Assembly: GCA_025352885.1 (NCBI GenBank)
Contig: JANXRZ010000077.1
Coordinates: forward strand, 1-45,305
Source: Pseudomonadota bacterium
GTDB taxonomy: Bacteria > Pseudomonadota > Gammaproteobacteria > Burkholderiales > SG8-39
DNA: 45,305 nucleotides
Reading direction: 5' to 3'
Below are positions 33,419-41,907 of the stretch, one piece after another. Under the pieces are notes generated by a model. That model had not been told where the DNA came from and did not search any database. It saw nothing but the letters and a program-made list of their open reading frames with translations. The position numbers were made by a program, and so were the translations under genes. Numbering within the stretch: the first letter of the stretch is position 1; each line of letters begins with the position of its first letter.

Positions 33419-33867
33419 TTGCGCTGATCCAGCGCGTGAGCCAGGCGCAGGTGGTGGTCGACGGCGAGGCCATAGGCGAAATTGGCGCCGGTGTGCTTGC
33501 GCTGGTCGGCGTGGAAAAAGGCGATGGCGAAGCGCAGGCCAGCAGGCTTCTCGAGCGCGTGTTGGGCTATCGCATTTTTGCCGATGCGGAGGGCAGGATG
33601 AATCGATCCGTGGCAGACATCAAAGGCGGCCTGCTGCTCGTCCCCCAGTTCACCCTTGCGGCCGATACCAACAAGGGCACGCGTCCGAGTTTTTCGTCCG
33701 CGGCGCCGCCTGCCGAGGGCGAGAAATATTTCGAACGCTTTGTCGAGCTCGCCCGCGCCAGCCATTCACCTGTTGCGACCGGGCGGTTTGGCGCCGACAT
33801 GAAGGTCCGTCTCGTCAACGATGGCCCCGTCACATTCTGGCTCCGGGCCAGTCCGCAGCCGGGCTAG
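33415..33867 (+). CDS. dtd: D-aminoacyl-tRNA deacylase
   Basis: A 150-residue cytoplasmic enzyme that removes D-amino acids (and glycine from mischarged tRNA) from tRNA. The start is TTG, overlapping the upstream stop as TTGA; the sequence then reads I-A-L-I-Q-R-V-S, as in the family. The cross-subunit Gly-cisPro motif N-D-G-P-V-T-F is intact. The usual S-Q-F-T-L-A-A reads P-Q-F-T-L-A-A, so the serine of that motif is a proline. Length is normal (about 145-150). Confidence 0.94.
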   Translation: MIALIQRVSQAQVVVDGEAIGEIGAGVLALVGVEKGDGEAQASRLLERVLGYRIFADAEGRMNRSVADIKGGLLLVPQFTLAADTNKGTRPSFSSAAPPAEGEKYFERFVELARASHSPVATGRFGADMKVRLVNDGPVTFWLRASPQPG

Positions 33868-33879
33868 CGGGTTGGCCGG

Positions 33880-34284
33880 TCAGGCGTCCAGGGTCTTGAA
33901 GTTTGCCGGCGCGACGATCTCGAGCATCTCCACGTGTTTCGAATGGGCGATTTCGCGGTGGCGGATGTTCGGCGGCTGCTGGAAGCACGTGCCCTTCTTC
34001 ATCGTGACTTCGCCGACGCCTTCGTATTCGAACCTGATCCAGCCTTTCAGGACGTAGACGAACTGGAGAGCGCAGTCATGGCGATGCCATTCGCCTTCGG
34101 GGGCCTTGCCCGGACGCGCGCGAATCACATGCGCGACCACCTTGCCTTTCGAGGCATCGGCGATGCCCAGGTCGCGATATTCGAAGTAATTGCGCAGTCC
34201 GCGTTTCTTGAACTTCGAGTCGCCGACATGGTTGACCGAAAAACCCTTGGCGCGCTTTTTTACCGCAGCAGTAGTGGCCTTCAT
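33880..34284 (-). CDS. Cupin-domain protein
   Basis: A 134-residue single-domain cupin. Metal-binding motif 1 is partly present in E-W-H-R-H-D-C-A-L-Q-F-V-Y-V-L-K-G; motif 2 lies in P-P-N-I-R-H. The N-terminal 30 residues are basic. The ATG at 34284 has AGGAGG upstream, and TACAAT (34313-34318, minus strand) may be its -10. No pathway partner is nearby; the gene converges on dtd and is divergent from the APH-acyl-CoA dehydrogenase pair. Confidence 0.88.
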   Translation of the reverse strand: MKATTAAVKKRAKGFSVNHVGDSKFKKRGLRNYFEYRDLGIADASKGKVVAHVIRARPGKAPEGEWHRHDCALQFVYVLKGWIRFEYEGVGEVTMKKGTCFQQPPNIRHREIAHSKHVEMLEIVAPANFKTLDA

Positions 34285-34312
34285 CGATCCTCCTGGCTTG
34301 GTTCGCCGCTTG

Positions 34313-34318
34313 ATTGTA
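34313..34318 (-). promoter_or_regulatory. Possible -10 of the cupin gene (TACAAT)
   Basis: On the minus strand TACAAT lies about 29 nt before the ATG at 34284, with an AGGAGG ribosome binding site between them. No clear -35 was found. Confidence 0.35.
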
Positions 34319-34401
34319 TCGGTTCGACTGCGGCGTTGGCAGCGCGCAGGGATTCGGCGTAAGCTTTCCCGGTTCCCACCCGGTTTCGCCCATCCCCCCG
34401 C

Positions 34402-35493
34402 ATGTCCTCCGCAAGTTTCGATCAGTTCGTCGGCACCAAGCCGGTCGAAGAGCGCCACCGGCTCGATACCGCGCGGCTCGACGCCTACATGCGCGCGCAC
34501 GTGGAAGGGTATTTGGGGACGCTTGAAGTCGCGCAGTTCAAGGGCGGCCAGTCGAACCCCACCTACCGGCTTTCGGCCGGGGGTACGCATTACGTCCTGC
34601 GCAAAAAGCCGCCGGGCAAATTGTTGCCGTCCGCCCATGCCGTCGACCGTGAATTCCGGGTGATCAAGGCGCTCCATGGCGTCGGGTTCCCGGTGCCAAA
34701 GCCGTACGCGCTGTGCGAGGACGAGGGTGTGATCGGTACGATGTTCTACATCATGGACTGCGTCGAAGGTCGCGTGCTGTGGGACCAGGCCTTGCCGGGA
34801 ATGACAAAAGCTGAGCGTTTTGCAATCTGGGATGAACTCAACCGCGTCATGGCCCAGCTCCACACCATCGACTACAAGGCGGTGGGCCTTGAAACGTTCG
34901 GCAAGCCCGGGAGCTACCTCGAACGCCAGATCGGGCGCTGGACCAAGCAGTACCAGGCCTCCGAGACGCAGAAGATCGAGGCGATGGACAACCTCATCGC
35001 ATGGCTCCCGAAAAACATCCCGGCCGGTGATGAAACGACGGTCGTGCACGGTGATTTCCGGCTCGACAACACGATCTTCCATCCGACCGAGCCGCGCATC
35101 CTCGCCGTGCTCGATTGGGAATTGTCGACGCTCGGCCATCCCCTGGCCGATTTTTCGTATCACTGCATGAGCTGGCACATTCCCGCGGGAAAATTCCGCG
35201 GCATCGAAGGCATGCCGTACGAGGAACTCGGCATCCCGACCGAGCAGCAATACATCGACATGTACTGCAAGCGCACGGGCCGGGGCGCGATTGACCCGTC
35301 CACGTGGGATTTCAACATGGCCTACAACCTGTTTCGCATCGCGGGCATCACGCAAGGCATCGCCAAGCGCGTGGTGGACGGGACAGCGTCCAGCGCGCAC
35401 GCGGTCGAAGCCGGATCCAAGGCGCCGCTGCTGGCCGAACTCGGCTGGCAGCAAGTTGAGAAGATATTGAAGAGAAGCGGCAAGGCCGCATAG
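34402..35493 (+). CDS. Phosphotransferase (APH) family kinase, ACAD10/11-type
   Basis: A 363-residue aminoglycoside-phosphotransferase-fold kinase. The catalytic loop is V-V-H-G-D-F-R-L-D-N and the metal-binding aspartate is in V-L-D-W-E-L-S-T-L-G-H-P; Y-V-L-R-K-K-P-P-G-K holds the ATP-binding lysine. The group with R-K-K-P-P-G and W-E-L-S-T-L-G-H-P is that found fused to acyl-CoA dehydrogenase in mammalian ACAD10 and ACAD11 and next to it in bacteria (LvaA in Pseudomonas putida). Predicted role: phosphorylation of a hydroxyacyl-CoA before dehydrogenase-type elimination. The dehydrogenase gene starts 9 bp downstream. Confidence 0.9.
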   Translation: MSSASFDQFVGTKPVEERHRLDTARLDAYMRAHVEGYLGTLEVAQFKGGQSNPTYRLSAGGTHYVLRKKPPGKLLPSAHAVDREFRVIKALHGVGFPVPKPYALCEDEGVIGTMFYIMDCVEGRVLWDQALPGMTKAERFAIWDELNRVMAQLHTIDYKAVGLETFGKPGSYLERQIGRWTKQYQASETQKIEAMDNLIAWLPKNIPAGDETTVVHGDFRLDNTIFHPTEPRILAVLDWELSTLGHPLADFSYHCMSWHIPAGKFRGIEGMPYEELGIPTEQQYIDMYCKRTGRGAIDPSTWDFNMAYNLFRIAGITQGIAKRVVDGTASSAHAVEAGSKAPLLAELGWQQVEKILKRSGKAA

Positions 35494-35502
35494 GAGACAG
35501 CA

Positions 35503-36741
35503 ATGGATTTCGAATATTCCCCGAGGGTTAAGGAACTCCAGAAACGCCTGATCGCGTTCATGGACCAGCACATCTACCCGAACGAGGCGAAGTACTACGC
35601 CCACGTGCGCAGCGACAAGCGCTGGGAGCCGGTGCCGATCATTGAGGAATTGAAGCCCAAGGCCCGCGCTGCCGGCCTGTGGAACCTGTTCCTGCCCCAC
35701 TCGAAGCGAGTGCCGGAGGGCTTGTCGAACCTCGAATACGCGCCGCTCTGCGAAATCATGGGCCGCGTCACCTGGGCCCCCGAAGTCTTCAACTGCTCGG
35801 CGCCCGACACCGGCAACATGGAAACGATCGAGCGTTACGGCAACGAGGACCACAAGCGCGAGTGGCTCGATCCGCTGCTGCGAGGCGAGATCCGGTCTGC
35901 ATTTCTCATGACCGAGCCTGCGGTCGCGAGTTCGGACGCAACGAACATCCAGTGCCGCATCAAGAAAGAAGGTGACCAGTACGTCATCAATGGCACGAAG
36001 TGGTGGTCGTCAGGTGCAGGCGACCCGCGCTGCAAGATCTACATCCTCATGGGCAAGACCGACCCGGACAATTCGTCGCGCCACAGCCAGCAGTCGATGA
36101 TCCTTGTGCCGGCAGGGACGCCGGGCGTCAAGATTTTGCGCTACCTCCCGGTGTTCGGTTATGACGATGCCCCGCACGGCCACATGGAAATCGAACTCAA
36201 GGACGTGAAGGTCCCAATCTCGAGCATCCTGCTGGGCGAGGGCCGCGGGTTCGAGATCGCGCAAGGCCGGCTCGGACCGGGCCGCATTCACCACTGCATG
36301 CGCCTCATCGGGCAGGCGGAGCGCGCGCTTGAGAAGATGTGCAAGCGCGCCACGGCGCGCGTCGCCTTTGGTCGCACGGTGGCGGAGCAGGGCGTCACGC
36401 GCGAGCGGATTGCGGAGGCGCGCATCATGATCGACTCGACGCGCTTCATGGTCCTCCATGCCGCGTGGAAGATGGATGTCGCCGGCAATAAAGTCGCCAA
36501 GAAAGAGATCGCGATGATCAAGGTTCTCGCGCCGACAATGGCCTGCCAGGTCATCGATTGGGCGATGCAGGTGCATGGCGGGGGCGGCGTGTCGGACGAC
36601 TACGGCCTTGCCAATGCGTATGCACATGCGCGGACTCTTCGATTTGCGGACGGCCCGGACGAGGTCCATCGCAATGCGATTGCCAAGCAGGAGATCGCCG
36701 ACCAGACGTCGATCGACGAGGCGCTCGCGACCAGGAAGTGA
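35503..36741 (+). CDS. Acyl-CoA dehydrogenase, ACAD10/11-type
   Basis: A 412-residue FAD enzyme. [14 protein letters not shown] and W-W-S-S-G-A are FAD-binding segments; [12 protein letters not shown] and Q-V-H-G-G-G-G-V complete the family pattern. At the place of the catalytic Glu in classic dehydrogenases (Y-E-G-T) this protein has A-D-G-P-D-E-V-H, as in the ACAD11 group. The ribosome binding site AGGAGA lies just after the kinase stop, so the pair is co-transcribed and probably converts 4- or 3-hydroxyacyl-CoAs. The stop faces that of kynA 3 bp away. Confidence 0.92.
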   Translation: MDFEYSPRVKELQKRLIAFMDQHIYPNEAKYYAHVRSDKRWEPVPIIEELKPKARAAGLWNLFLPHSKRVPEGLSNLEYAPLCEIMGRVTWAPEVFNCSAPDTGNMETIERYGNEDHKREWLDPLLRGEIRSAFLMTEPAVASSDATNIQCRIKKEGDQYVINGTKWWSSGAGDPRCKIYILMGKTDPDNSSRHSQQSMILVPAGTPGVKILRYLPVFGYDDAPHGHMEIELKDVKVPISSILLGEGRGFEIAQGRLGPGRIHHCMRLIGQAERALEKMCKRATARVAFGRTVAEQGVTRERIAEARIMIDSTRFMVLHAAWKMDVAGNKVAKKEIAMIKVLAPTMACQVIDWAMQVHGGGGVSDDYGLANAYAHARTLRFADGPDEVHRNAIAKQEIADQTSIDEALATRK

Positions 36742-36744
36742 GCT

Positions 36745-37581
36745 CTAGGATCCGATAGCAGTGCGCACTTCGATGAGTTCCGGGAAGAGTGCGACTTCCA
36801 GGGTTCGGCGCAGGAATGAGACACCGGCGGTCCCGCCGGTGCCGCGCTTAAAGCCGATGACGCGCTCGACGGTTTTGACGTGGCGAAAGCGCCAGAGCTG
36901 GAAGTTCTCCTCCACGTCGACGAGCTTTTCGCACATCTCGTAGGCGTCCCAGTACTGCTCGCGGTTTTCGTAGATCGTCTTGAGAACCGATACGACGCCT
37001 TGGCTCGAAGAGTAGGGCAGGGTCCAGTCCCGCTCGACGCTTTGCGCCGGGACCGGCAATCCGCGGCGTGCAAGGTGGCGAAGGAATTCGTCATAGAGGC
37101 TCGGGGATTCGAGGAGCGTCTGGAGCTGAGCAGAGCCTGCGGCGTCATGGCGGTGAACGTCGATCATGCGCGCCGACTTGTTCCCGAGCAGGAACTCGAT
37201 CGCGCGGAACTGGAAGGACTGCAGCCCGGAAGCCGGTCCGAGCGCATCGCGGAATTCGACGTACTCGGCGGGCGTGAGCGTCTCGAGCACTGCCCACTGC
37301 TCGAACAGTTGCCGCTGGACCTGCTTCACGCGGGCAAGGATCTTGAAGGTAGCTTCGAGCCGGTCGGCCTGCACATGGGCGATCGCCGCCGAAAGCTCGT
37401 GCAGCATCAGCTTCATCCACAATTCGGAGGTCTGGTGCTGGATGATGAACATCATTTCGTCGTGATGCGGTGGAGACGAGCGCGGCTGCTGCGCGGACAG
37501 GACGAGGTCGAGCCTGAGGTAGCCGCCGTATGCGGTTTCGAAGGCAAGATCGGTGATCATGCCGGTGTCTTCGTTGGCCAT
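36745..37581 (-). CDS. kynA: Tryptophan 2,3-dioxygenase
   Basis: A 278-residue heme dioxygenase that opens the indole ring of L-tryptophan to N-formylkynurenine. H49 in [11 protein letters not shown] is the distal histidine, F-Q-F-R-x-I-E-F holds the substrate-binding arginine, H234 in W-R-F-R-H-V-K is the heme ligand, and K-R-G-T-G-G-T is present. The start at 37581 has GGAG upstream; codons further upstream are unlike the family. The other kynurenine genes (kynB, kynU) are not in the window, although they often adjoin kynA in betaproteobacteria. Confidence 0.95.
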   Translation of the reverse strand: MANEDTGMITDLAFETAYGGYLRLDLVLSAQQPRSSPPHHDEMMFIIQHQTSELWMKLMLHELSAAIAHVQADRLEATFKILARVKQVQRQLFEQWAVLETLTPAEYVEFRDALGPASGLQSFQFRAIEFLLGNKSARMIDVHRHDAAGSAQLQTLLESPSLYDEFLRHLARRGLPVPAQSVERDWTLPYSSSQGVVSVLKTIYENREQYWDAYEMCEKLVDVEENFQLWRFRHVKTVERVIGFKRGTGGTAGVSFLRRTLEVALFPELIEVRTAIGS

Positions 37582-37611
37582 GCCGGGCTCCGTCTCACGA
37601 GAGGGGTTGTC

Positions 37612-37617
37612 TATAAT
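37612..37617 (+). promoter_or_regulatory. -10 element of the GST gene (TATAAT)
   Basis: A perfect TATAAT lies 24 nt before the GST ATG, with an AGGAGG ribosome binding site between. No -35 hexamer of quality stands 16-18 bp upstream; the site falls within the 60-bp divergent gap to kynA. Confidence 0.5.
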
Positions 37618-37641
37618 GCTACGACTCCAGGAGGATCCACC

Positions 37642-38310
37642 ATGCTCAAACTCTGCGGCTTTCATCTCAGCAACTATCACAACAAGGTCAGGCTCGCCCT
37701 GCTCGAAAAGGGCATCGCGTTCGAAGAGGACGCAGGCTGCAAGCCTTCGCAGAAGGAAGAGTGGCTCGCGCGCTCGGTCATGGGCAAGGTGCCGGTCCTG
37801 GAATATCCCGGCGGCACGCTCGCCGAGTCGCAGGTCATCTGCGAGTACCTCGAAGACGCCTTTCCACAGGTGCCGCTGTACCCAAAAGATCCGGTCGCAA
37901 AATCAAAGGCACGCGAGCTCATCACGGTCATCGAGCTCCACATGGAACTCGTCGCCCGCAGGCTGTATGGCGGGGTGTTCTTTGGCGGCACGGTGCCTGA
38001 AGAAACGAAGAAGGAAGTCGAGCGGGACCTGGCAAAGGGCGTGCGCGCATTCGCGAAGCTCGCGAAGTTCGATCCGTATATCGCAGGCAAGGACTTCGGG
38101 CTGGCCGACTGCTCTGCATTCGTGAACCTGCCCCTGATCGCCATGGCTACCAAGCTGGCCTTCGGCAAGGACGCGCTCGAAGGCATCCCGCAGGTCAAGC
38201 CCTACCTCAAGATGCTCGGGGACAGGCCTCACTTCAAGCAGGTCAACGCGGACCGCAAGGTTGCCGCGGAGGCAGTTGCGGCCGCGGCTGCGGCGAAAAA
38301 AGCGGGTTGA
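37642..38310 (+). CDS. Glutathione S-transferase family protein
   Basis: A 222-residue protein with the thioredoxin-like N domain (~1-78; V-P-V-L-E-Y and E-S-Q-V-I-C-E-Y for glutathione binding) and the all-helical C domain (~88-210; F-G-L-A-D-C-S is the usual N-cap region). S10 or Y12 in H-L-S-N-Y-H-N-K-V may be the thiol-activating residue. The C terminus is an Ala-rich helix ending [15 protein letters not shown] precedes the ATG. Substrate unknown; divergent from kynA. Confidence 0.92.
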   Translation: MLKLCGFHLSNYHNKVRLALLEKGIAFEEDAGCKPSQKEEWLARSVMGKVPVLEYPGGTLAESQVICEYLEDAFPQVPLYPKDPVAKSKARELITVIELHMELVARRLYGGVFFGGTVPEETKKEVERDLAKGVRAFAKLAKFDPYIAGKDFGLADCSAFVNLPLIAMATKLAFGKDALEGIPQVKPYLKMLGDRPHFKQVNADRKVAAEAVAAAAAAKKAG

Positions 38311-38363
38311 AGCCGCGCTGAGGGTGGTTCGGCTGTAAAAATCGCTGTGCCAGAATGCTCCAA

Positions 38364-39005
38364 ATGCATGAGCTTGCCGACCTCCGCGAGTATGTCCGGT
38401 TCTTCATAACGCTCATCGCGGTGCTTGACCCTTTCCTGGCCGTCCCGATCTACGTCGGCGCGACGTTGACCCGCAGCGACGCCTATCGCCGTAAGCTCGC
38501 CCAGGTGGTCACCCTTACGGTATTCGCCGTTCTCGGCGGCTCGGCCTTTGCAGGTGAAGGGATGCTCGACCTCATGGGTGCAAGCCTGCCGGCGTTTCGG
38601 GTGGGTGGCGGCCTCGTGCTGCTCCTGATGGCGTTGGCCATGCTCAACGCGCAGGCTGGCGGCGTGCGCCAGTCCGAGGCGGAGGCCGTTGAGCTCGAGC
38701 AGGGCCAGCTGAGCGGTGTCGTGCCGCTGGCCGTGCCGCTGCTGGCGGGGCCCGGCGCGATCAGCACGACGATCATTTCCTCTGAGGTCGGGGGTGTCGC
38801 GCATCGATTTGCCATCGTTGCGTGCATTGGCGTGGCGTGCCTGCTGTTGTGGGTGACCCTCCGGCTGGCGCACGTGATCGCACTTCGCGTCGGACAGACG
38901 GGGCTCAACATCGCCACCCGCCTGCTGGGGTTGCTGCTGGCCGCCATTGCAATCCAGACAATGGCTGAGGGCCTCAAAGGCCTGTTTCCGGGCCTCGCCA
39001 GCTAA
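38364..39005 (+). CDS. MarC family integral membrane protein
   Basis: A 213-residue inner-membrane protein with about six helices of the MarC/NAAT family; the pattern V-L-D-P-F-L-A-V-P-I-Y near residue 25 and V-P-L-A-V-P-L-L-A-G-P-G-A-I-S are family-typical. The function of MarC is not settled. Two ATGs compete (38355 and 38364). Neither has a Shine-Dalgarno sequence; CAGAAT (38351-38356) ends 7 nt before the second, so I prefer 38364 as a leaderless start. The 3' end overlaps the convergent metallophosphoesterase gene by 4 bp. Confidence 0.85.
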   Translation: MHELADLREYVRFFITLIAVLDPFLAVPIYVGATLTRSDAYRRKLAQVVTLTVFAVLGGSAFAGEGMLDLMGASLPAFRVGGGLVLLLMALAMLNAQAGGVRQSEAEAVELEQGQLSGVVPLAVPLLAGPGAISTTIISSEVGGVAHRFAIVACIGVACLLLWVTLRLAHVIALRVGQTGLNIATRLLGLLLAAIAIQTMAEGLKGLFPGLAS

Positions 39006-39826
39006 AGCTTCGTTTCTTCAGTCGCTTCCCACCCGCGCCCGCGACGCTCGAACACGTCGCGCTCGACAGGCTTGAACAAGCCCTTGGTCGCTTGCCATTC
39101 ACGCCGCTCGACTTCCACCCTGCGAGCTTCAAGCCTCAGAACATTGAACGAATTGGACTCGCCGCGCCCCCTGGTCGAGGTTGCAGTTCCCGCGGAGACC
39201 ACGAGAGCCTCATAGCCTGCCAGCGAGTAGCGCTCGCCGCTGTCGTCGCTGCGGCTGACATGGAAGTGTCCCGAGAGCAGCAGGTCCACGCCGCACTGGG
39301 CGAATGCGTTCATCGCCATGCCCGCCCGGCCCACCAGGTTGCGCTTGCCCCCTTCTGGTCCCACATCGAACGGGTGATGCGTTACCACGACTTTCACAAC
39401 GTCCTCTGCACTAGCCGCAAAAGCGCCACGCAGTACGGCGACCTGTTCTTCGTTGATGCGCCCGTTCTTGAACACCAGCGAGCGCGCCGTGTTCACGCCC
39501 ACGACGGCAAGCTCGGCGTCCGAGAACTTCGGGCTCAGGTCGGGCTCGATATATTTCCTGTAGTTGTCGAGCGGCGACAGGAAACGCGCCACCACGTTGT
39601 AGAGGGGCACATCGTGATTGCCGGGCACGACAAGCTGCGGCGAAGGCAGGCGCTCGAGGAAGGCCGCCGCCTCGCGGAACTGTGTCGCGCGGGCCCGCTG
39701 GGTAAGGTCTCCGGAGATCACGACCAGGTCGGGCCGCGCCTCCTCGACGCTTGCCACCAACGGGGCGAGGAGCGTTTCGTCGACGCGGCCGAAGTGCAGG
39801 TCCGACAGGTGGACGAGCGTTCTCAT
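39002..39826 (-). CDS. Calcineurin-like metallophosphoesterase
   Basis: A 274-residue phosphoesterase with all dinuclear metal motifs: L-S-D-L-H-F-G, V-V-I-S-G-D-L-T, V-V-P-G-N-H-D, V-V-V-T-H-H-P-F and L-L-L-S-G-H-F-H. No signal peptide. The ATG at 39826 overlaps the stop of the lipid kinase-like gene (4 bp), linking it to the PAP2 and diacylglycerol-kinase genes; a role on a lipid- or nucleotide-derived phosphate ester is inferred from that. The substrate cannot be told from sequence. Confidence 0.92.
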   Translation of the reverse strand: MRTLVHLSDLHFGRVDETLLAPLVASVEEARPDLVVISGDLTQRARATQFREAAAFLERLPSPQLVVPGNHDVPLYNVVARFLSPLDNYRKYIEPDLSPKFSDAELAVVGVNTARSLVFKNGRINEEQVAVLRGAFAASAEDVVKVVVTHHPFDVGPEGGKRNLVGRAGMAMNAFAQCGVDLLLSGHFHVSRSDDSGERYSLAGYEALVVSAGTATSTRGRGESNSFNVLRLEARRVEVERREWQATKGLFKPVERDVFERRGRGWEATEETKL

Positions 39827-40728
39827 GAAGCGGGTTTGGCCGGGACGATGACCCGCAAGGCGCCCGCGTGGATGCGGTAAAGGAAGGGCGCAGTCATCTT
39901 GCACACCTCGCCATCGGTCGCCACGCGCATCCGGGGACGCGAGGTCTCGACGCGAAGCTCCGTCGATCGGTACTCGCAGAATTCCTGCGCCTGGCGAAGC
40001 CGCCCGAACAACGCGCGCAGGCCCAGCGCAACGAGGCGCCAGCGTCGCGCCCCGTCGGCGACATAAATGCTGAGGATGCCATCGGTGAGCCCTGCGCGGC
40101 TGCCGATGTCGAACCCTTCCATGCGATAGGCGTTGTTGCCCACGAAGACGAACGGCGTGCGGTGCGTCGCGGCCTTGCCGTCAACGATGAGGCGCACCGT
40201 GAGGAACGGCGAGCGTCGCAGCGCCCCCCAGACGGCCCACAGGAAAGCGACCCACTTGCCGCGCCCGAGCCGCCGTTGCTGCTGGGTCCGGTCGTGGACG
40301 ATGTCCGGATACAAACCCAGGCTCGAGTTGTTCAGGAAGTACCGTCCGTTAACCTCGCCGACATCCACTTCAAGCACGCGCCCACTGCGAATCGCAGCGA
40401 GGGCCTCATCCGGATCGAGCGGAATGCCCAAGTCCTTGGCGAAGTGGTTCAGCGTGCCCAGGGGCAGGATGCCGAACAGGGTTGCCGTTCCGACCAGGCG
40501 GGACGCCACTGCATTCAAAGTCCCGTCCCCGCCGCCTGCAACGATCGCAGTGCAGCCCAGGTCGAGCGCCTTCCCGACCGCAGCGGTGATCTCCTCGCCG
40601 GTGGCCACCTCCACGATCGGACCGCCGTTCGCGATCGTTTCGAGAGCGTTGCGGTTCTCTTCGAACCACGCGGGACGCGAGCCTGCGCCGGCCCCGGCAT
40701 TAACGATGAAGGCGATCGGCCCGCTCAC
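39823..40728 (-). CDS. Diacylglycerol kinase-catalytic-domain lipid kinase (DgkB/YegS-like)
   Basis: A 301-residue soluble kinase-like protein. The nucleotide site G-G-G-D-G-T-L-N-A-V and L-P-L-G-T-L-N-H-F-A are intact, and the C-terminal beta-sandwich domain has G-L-Y-P and A-P-F-L-Y-R-I-H. Such enzymes phosphorylate diacylglycerol or related lipids at the inner membrane. The GTG start at 40728 overlaps the PAP2 stop (GTGA); downstream it overlaps the metallophosphoesterase gene. Together with PAP2 it could interconvert phosphatidate and diacylglycerol. Confidence 0.9.
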   Translation of the reverse strand: MSGPIAFIVNAGAGAGSRPAWFEENRNALETIANGGPIVEVATGEEITAAVGKALDLGCTAIVAGGGDGTLNAVASRLVGTATLFGILPLGTLNHFAKDLGIPLDPDEALAAIRSGRVLEVDVGEVNGRYFLNNSSLGLYPDIVHDRTQQQRRLGRGKWVAFLWAVWGALRRSPFLTVRLIVDGKAATHRTPFVFVGNNAYRMEGFDIGSRAGLTDGILSIYVADGARRWRLVALGLRALFGRLRQAQEFCEYRSTELRVETSRPRMRVATDGEVCKMTAPFLYRIHAGALRVIVPAKPAS

Positions 40729-41411
40729 GAGCGGGCCGTCTTCGCGGCGCCCATGCAGATCGCGAGCCACAGGGTCGCCTCGACCATCGCGGCCGCGCAG
40801 TCGCTGGGATAGTGCATCCCGAGCATCACTCGGCTGGAGGCGACCAGCATGACCAGCACCGTTGCCGTGACAAGCACAGCCGCTCGCGCGCGCCTCGAAC
40901 GGCACAGGGGCCACAGCACCATGACAGCGAACCCGTAGACGAGCGTCGCGCCGGCTGTGTGCCCGCTTGGGAAACTGAAGCTGGAGAGCCGCTCGGCGAC
41001 ATAGATCGATTCGGGACGCGCTCGCTCGACTGCGTTCTTAATCGCCGCATTCAGCAGGAGGCCGCCCGGAACGCCGGCAAGCAGCACGGGTAGCAGCGCA
41101 GGCAGGCCCCTTTTGAGGAGCCAGATTGCCAGCACCGCGCCCAAGGCGAGGATGCCGGCCGTGCCGTGCGGGCGGCTCACCCAGGCCATCGTCTCGATCA
41201 CCGCCGGCGAGGCCAGATCCCTGAGCGCCAGGATCAGGCTCCGGTCCGCCGCCGAGACGGGCGCCGAGGCCAGCAGGTAGGCGGCAGGGTCTGCGAGAAG
41301 CCACGCAAGCGTTACTAAAAGCAGCGCGGCGGCGCCGACCAGTTTTGCGTAATTCGGCAAATTAATCTGGCTGAAAGCCAACGGATCCGCGGTTCTCGAG
41401 AAATGAAACAT
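40725..41411 (-). CDS. PAP2-family membrane phosphatase
   Basis: A 228-residue membrane protein with about six helices. The three active-site motifs are K-N-A-V-E-R-A-R-P, F-P-S-G-H-T and S-R-V-M-L-G-M-H-Y-P-S-D. The likely reaction is dephosphorylation of phosphatidate, undecaprenyl diphosphate or a related lipid at the outer face of the inner membrane. Its ATG lies 13 bp after the pilin stop and its stop overlaps the lipid-kinase gene, so it belongs to the long minus-strand operon. Confidence 0.9.
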   Translation of the reverse strand: MFHFSRTADPLAFSQINLPNYAKLVGAAALLLVTLAWLLADPAAYLLASAPVSAADRSLILALRDLASPAVIETMAWVSRPHGTAGILALGAVLAIWLLKRGLPALLPVLLAGVPGGLLLNAAIKNAVERARPESIYVAERLSSFSFPSGHTAGATLVYGFAVMVLWPLCRSRRARAAVLVTATVLVMLVASSRVMLGMHYPSDCAAAMVEATLWLAICMGAAKTARS

Positions 41412-41424
41412 TGACTTTCAGGAC

Positions 41425-41907
41425 TCAGGCGCGGCACGAGACGGGGAGGTAGTCGTTCGGGATGTCCGTCTGGTTTTCGCCCGCCAGCTTGAGGCCGGTC
41501 GGAACCTTGCCGGAGGCGCAGACCCACGAAATCGGCACCAGCGGCGTATCCGGCACGATCCCCGGACGCAGCGTGAGCTTCTTGCCCTTGATGTTAGGCG
41601 CGGCAAGGTTGCCGAACGTGAGGGTGATCGCGCCGTTCGAGACAGTCGCCGAGGTCACGTAGTTGCCGATGATCTTGTCCGGCGCGGGCACGGCGGCGCT
41701 GACGTTGTCCTTGGGCAGGACGCCCGTCATCGCATAGACGGTCTGCACGCCTTTCTTCATGAACTCGGCGAACTCGATCGCGTCCTTGACCTGCTGCTGG
41801 GTGCTTCTCTCGATGTACAGGGGCAATGACATCAACGCGAGGAGCGCGATGATGCCGAGCACGACCATCAGTTCGATGAGCGTGAATCCGCGGGCGCGGG
41901 CGGCTAG
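41425..41907 (-). CDS. Type IV pilin (PilA-like), start codon not identifiable
   Basis: A clear type IVa pilin: prepilin peptidase site R-G-F-T-L-I-E-L-M-V-V at 41889 downwards with Glu at +5, a hydrophobic N-terminal helix, then a pilin body with G-N-Y-V-T-S-A-T-V, T-L-T-F-G and I-K-G-K-K-L-T-L. Two cysteines close a C-terminal disulfide loop (W-V-C ... L-P-V-S-C). The mature part is about 153 residues. Upstream of the cleavage site no ATG, GTG, TTG or CTG is in frame until a TTG at 42207, deep within the SDR gene. The SDR gene's own last codons (ATG at 41915, stop at 41904) are in another frame. The end given here is simply the first codon past the SDR stop. Confidence 0.75.
   Translation of the reverse strand, partial: LAARARGFTLIELMVVLGIIALLALMSLPLYIERSTQQQVKDAIEFAEFMKKGVQTVYAMTGVLPKDNVSAAVPAPDKIIGNYVTSATVSNGAITLTFGNLAAPNIKGKKLTLRPGIVPDTPLVPISWVCASGKVPTGLKLAGENQTDIPNDYLPVSCRA

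Noticed and set aside
33880..35853. 657-codon minus-strand open frame covering the cupin gene and the region opposite the kinase gene
   Set aside because: Only the last 134 codons look like a protein (the cupin), with their own ATG and AGGAGG at 34284; the rest is the complement of the APH kinase and the start of the acyl-CoA dehydrogenase.
38311..38334. AGCCG/CGGCT hairpin after the GST gene as an intrinsic terminator
   Set aside because: The stem has only 5 bp with a 14-nt loop and is followed by A-rich rather than T-rich sequence.
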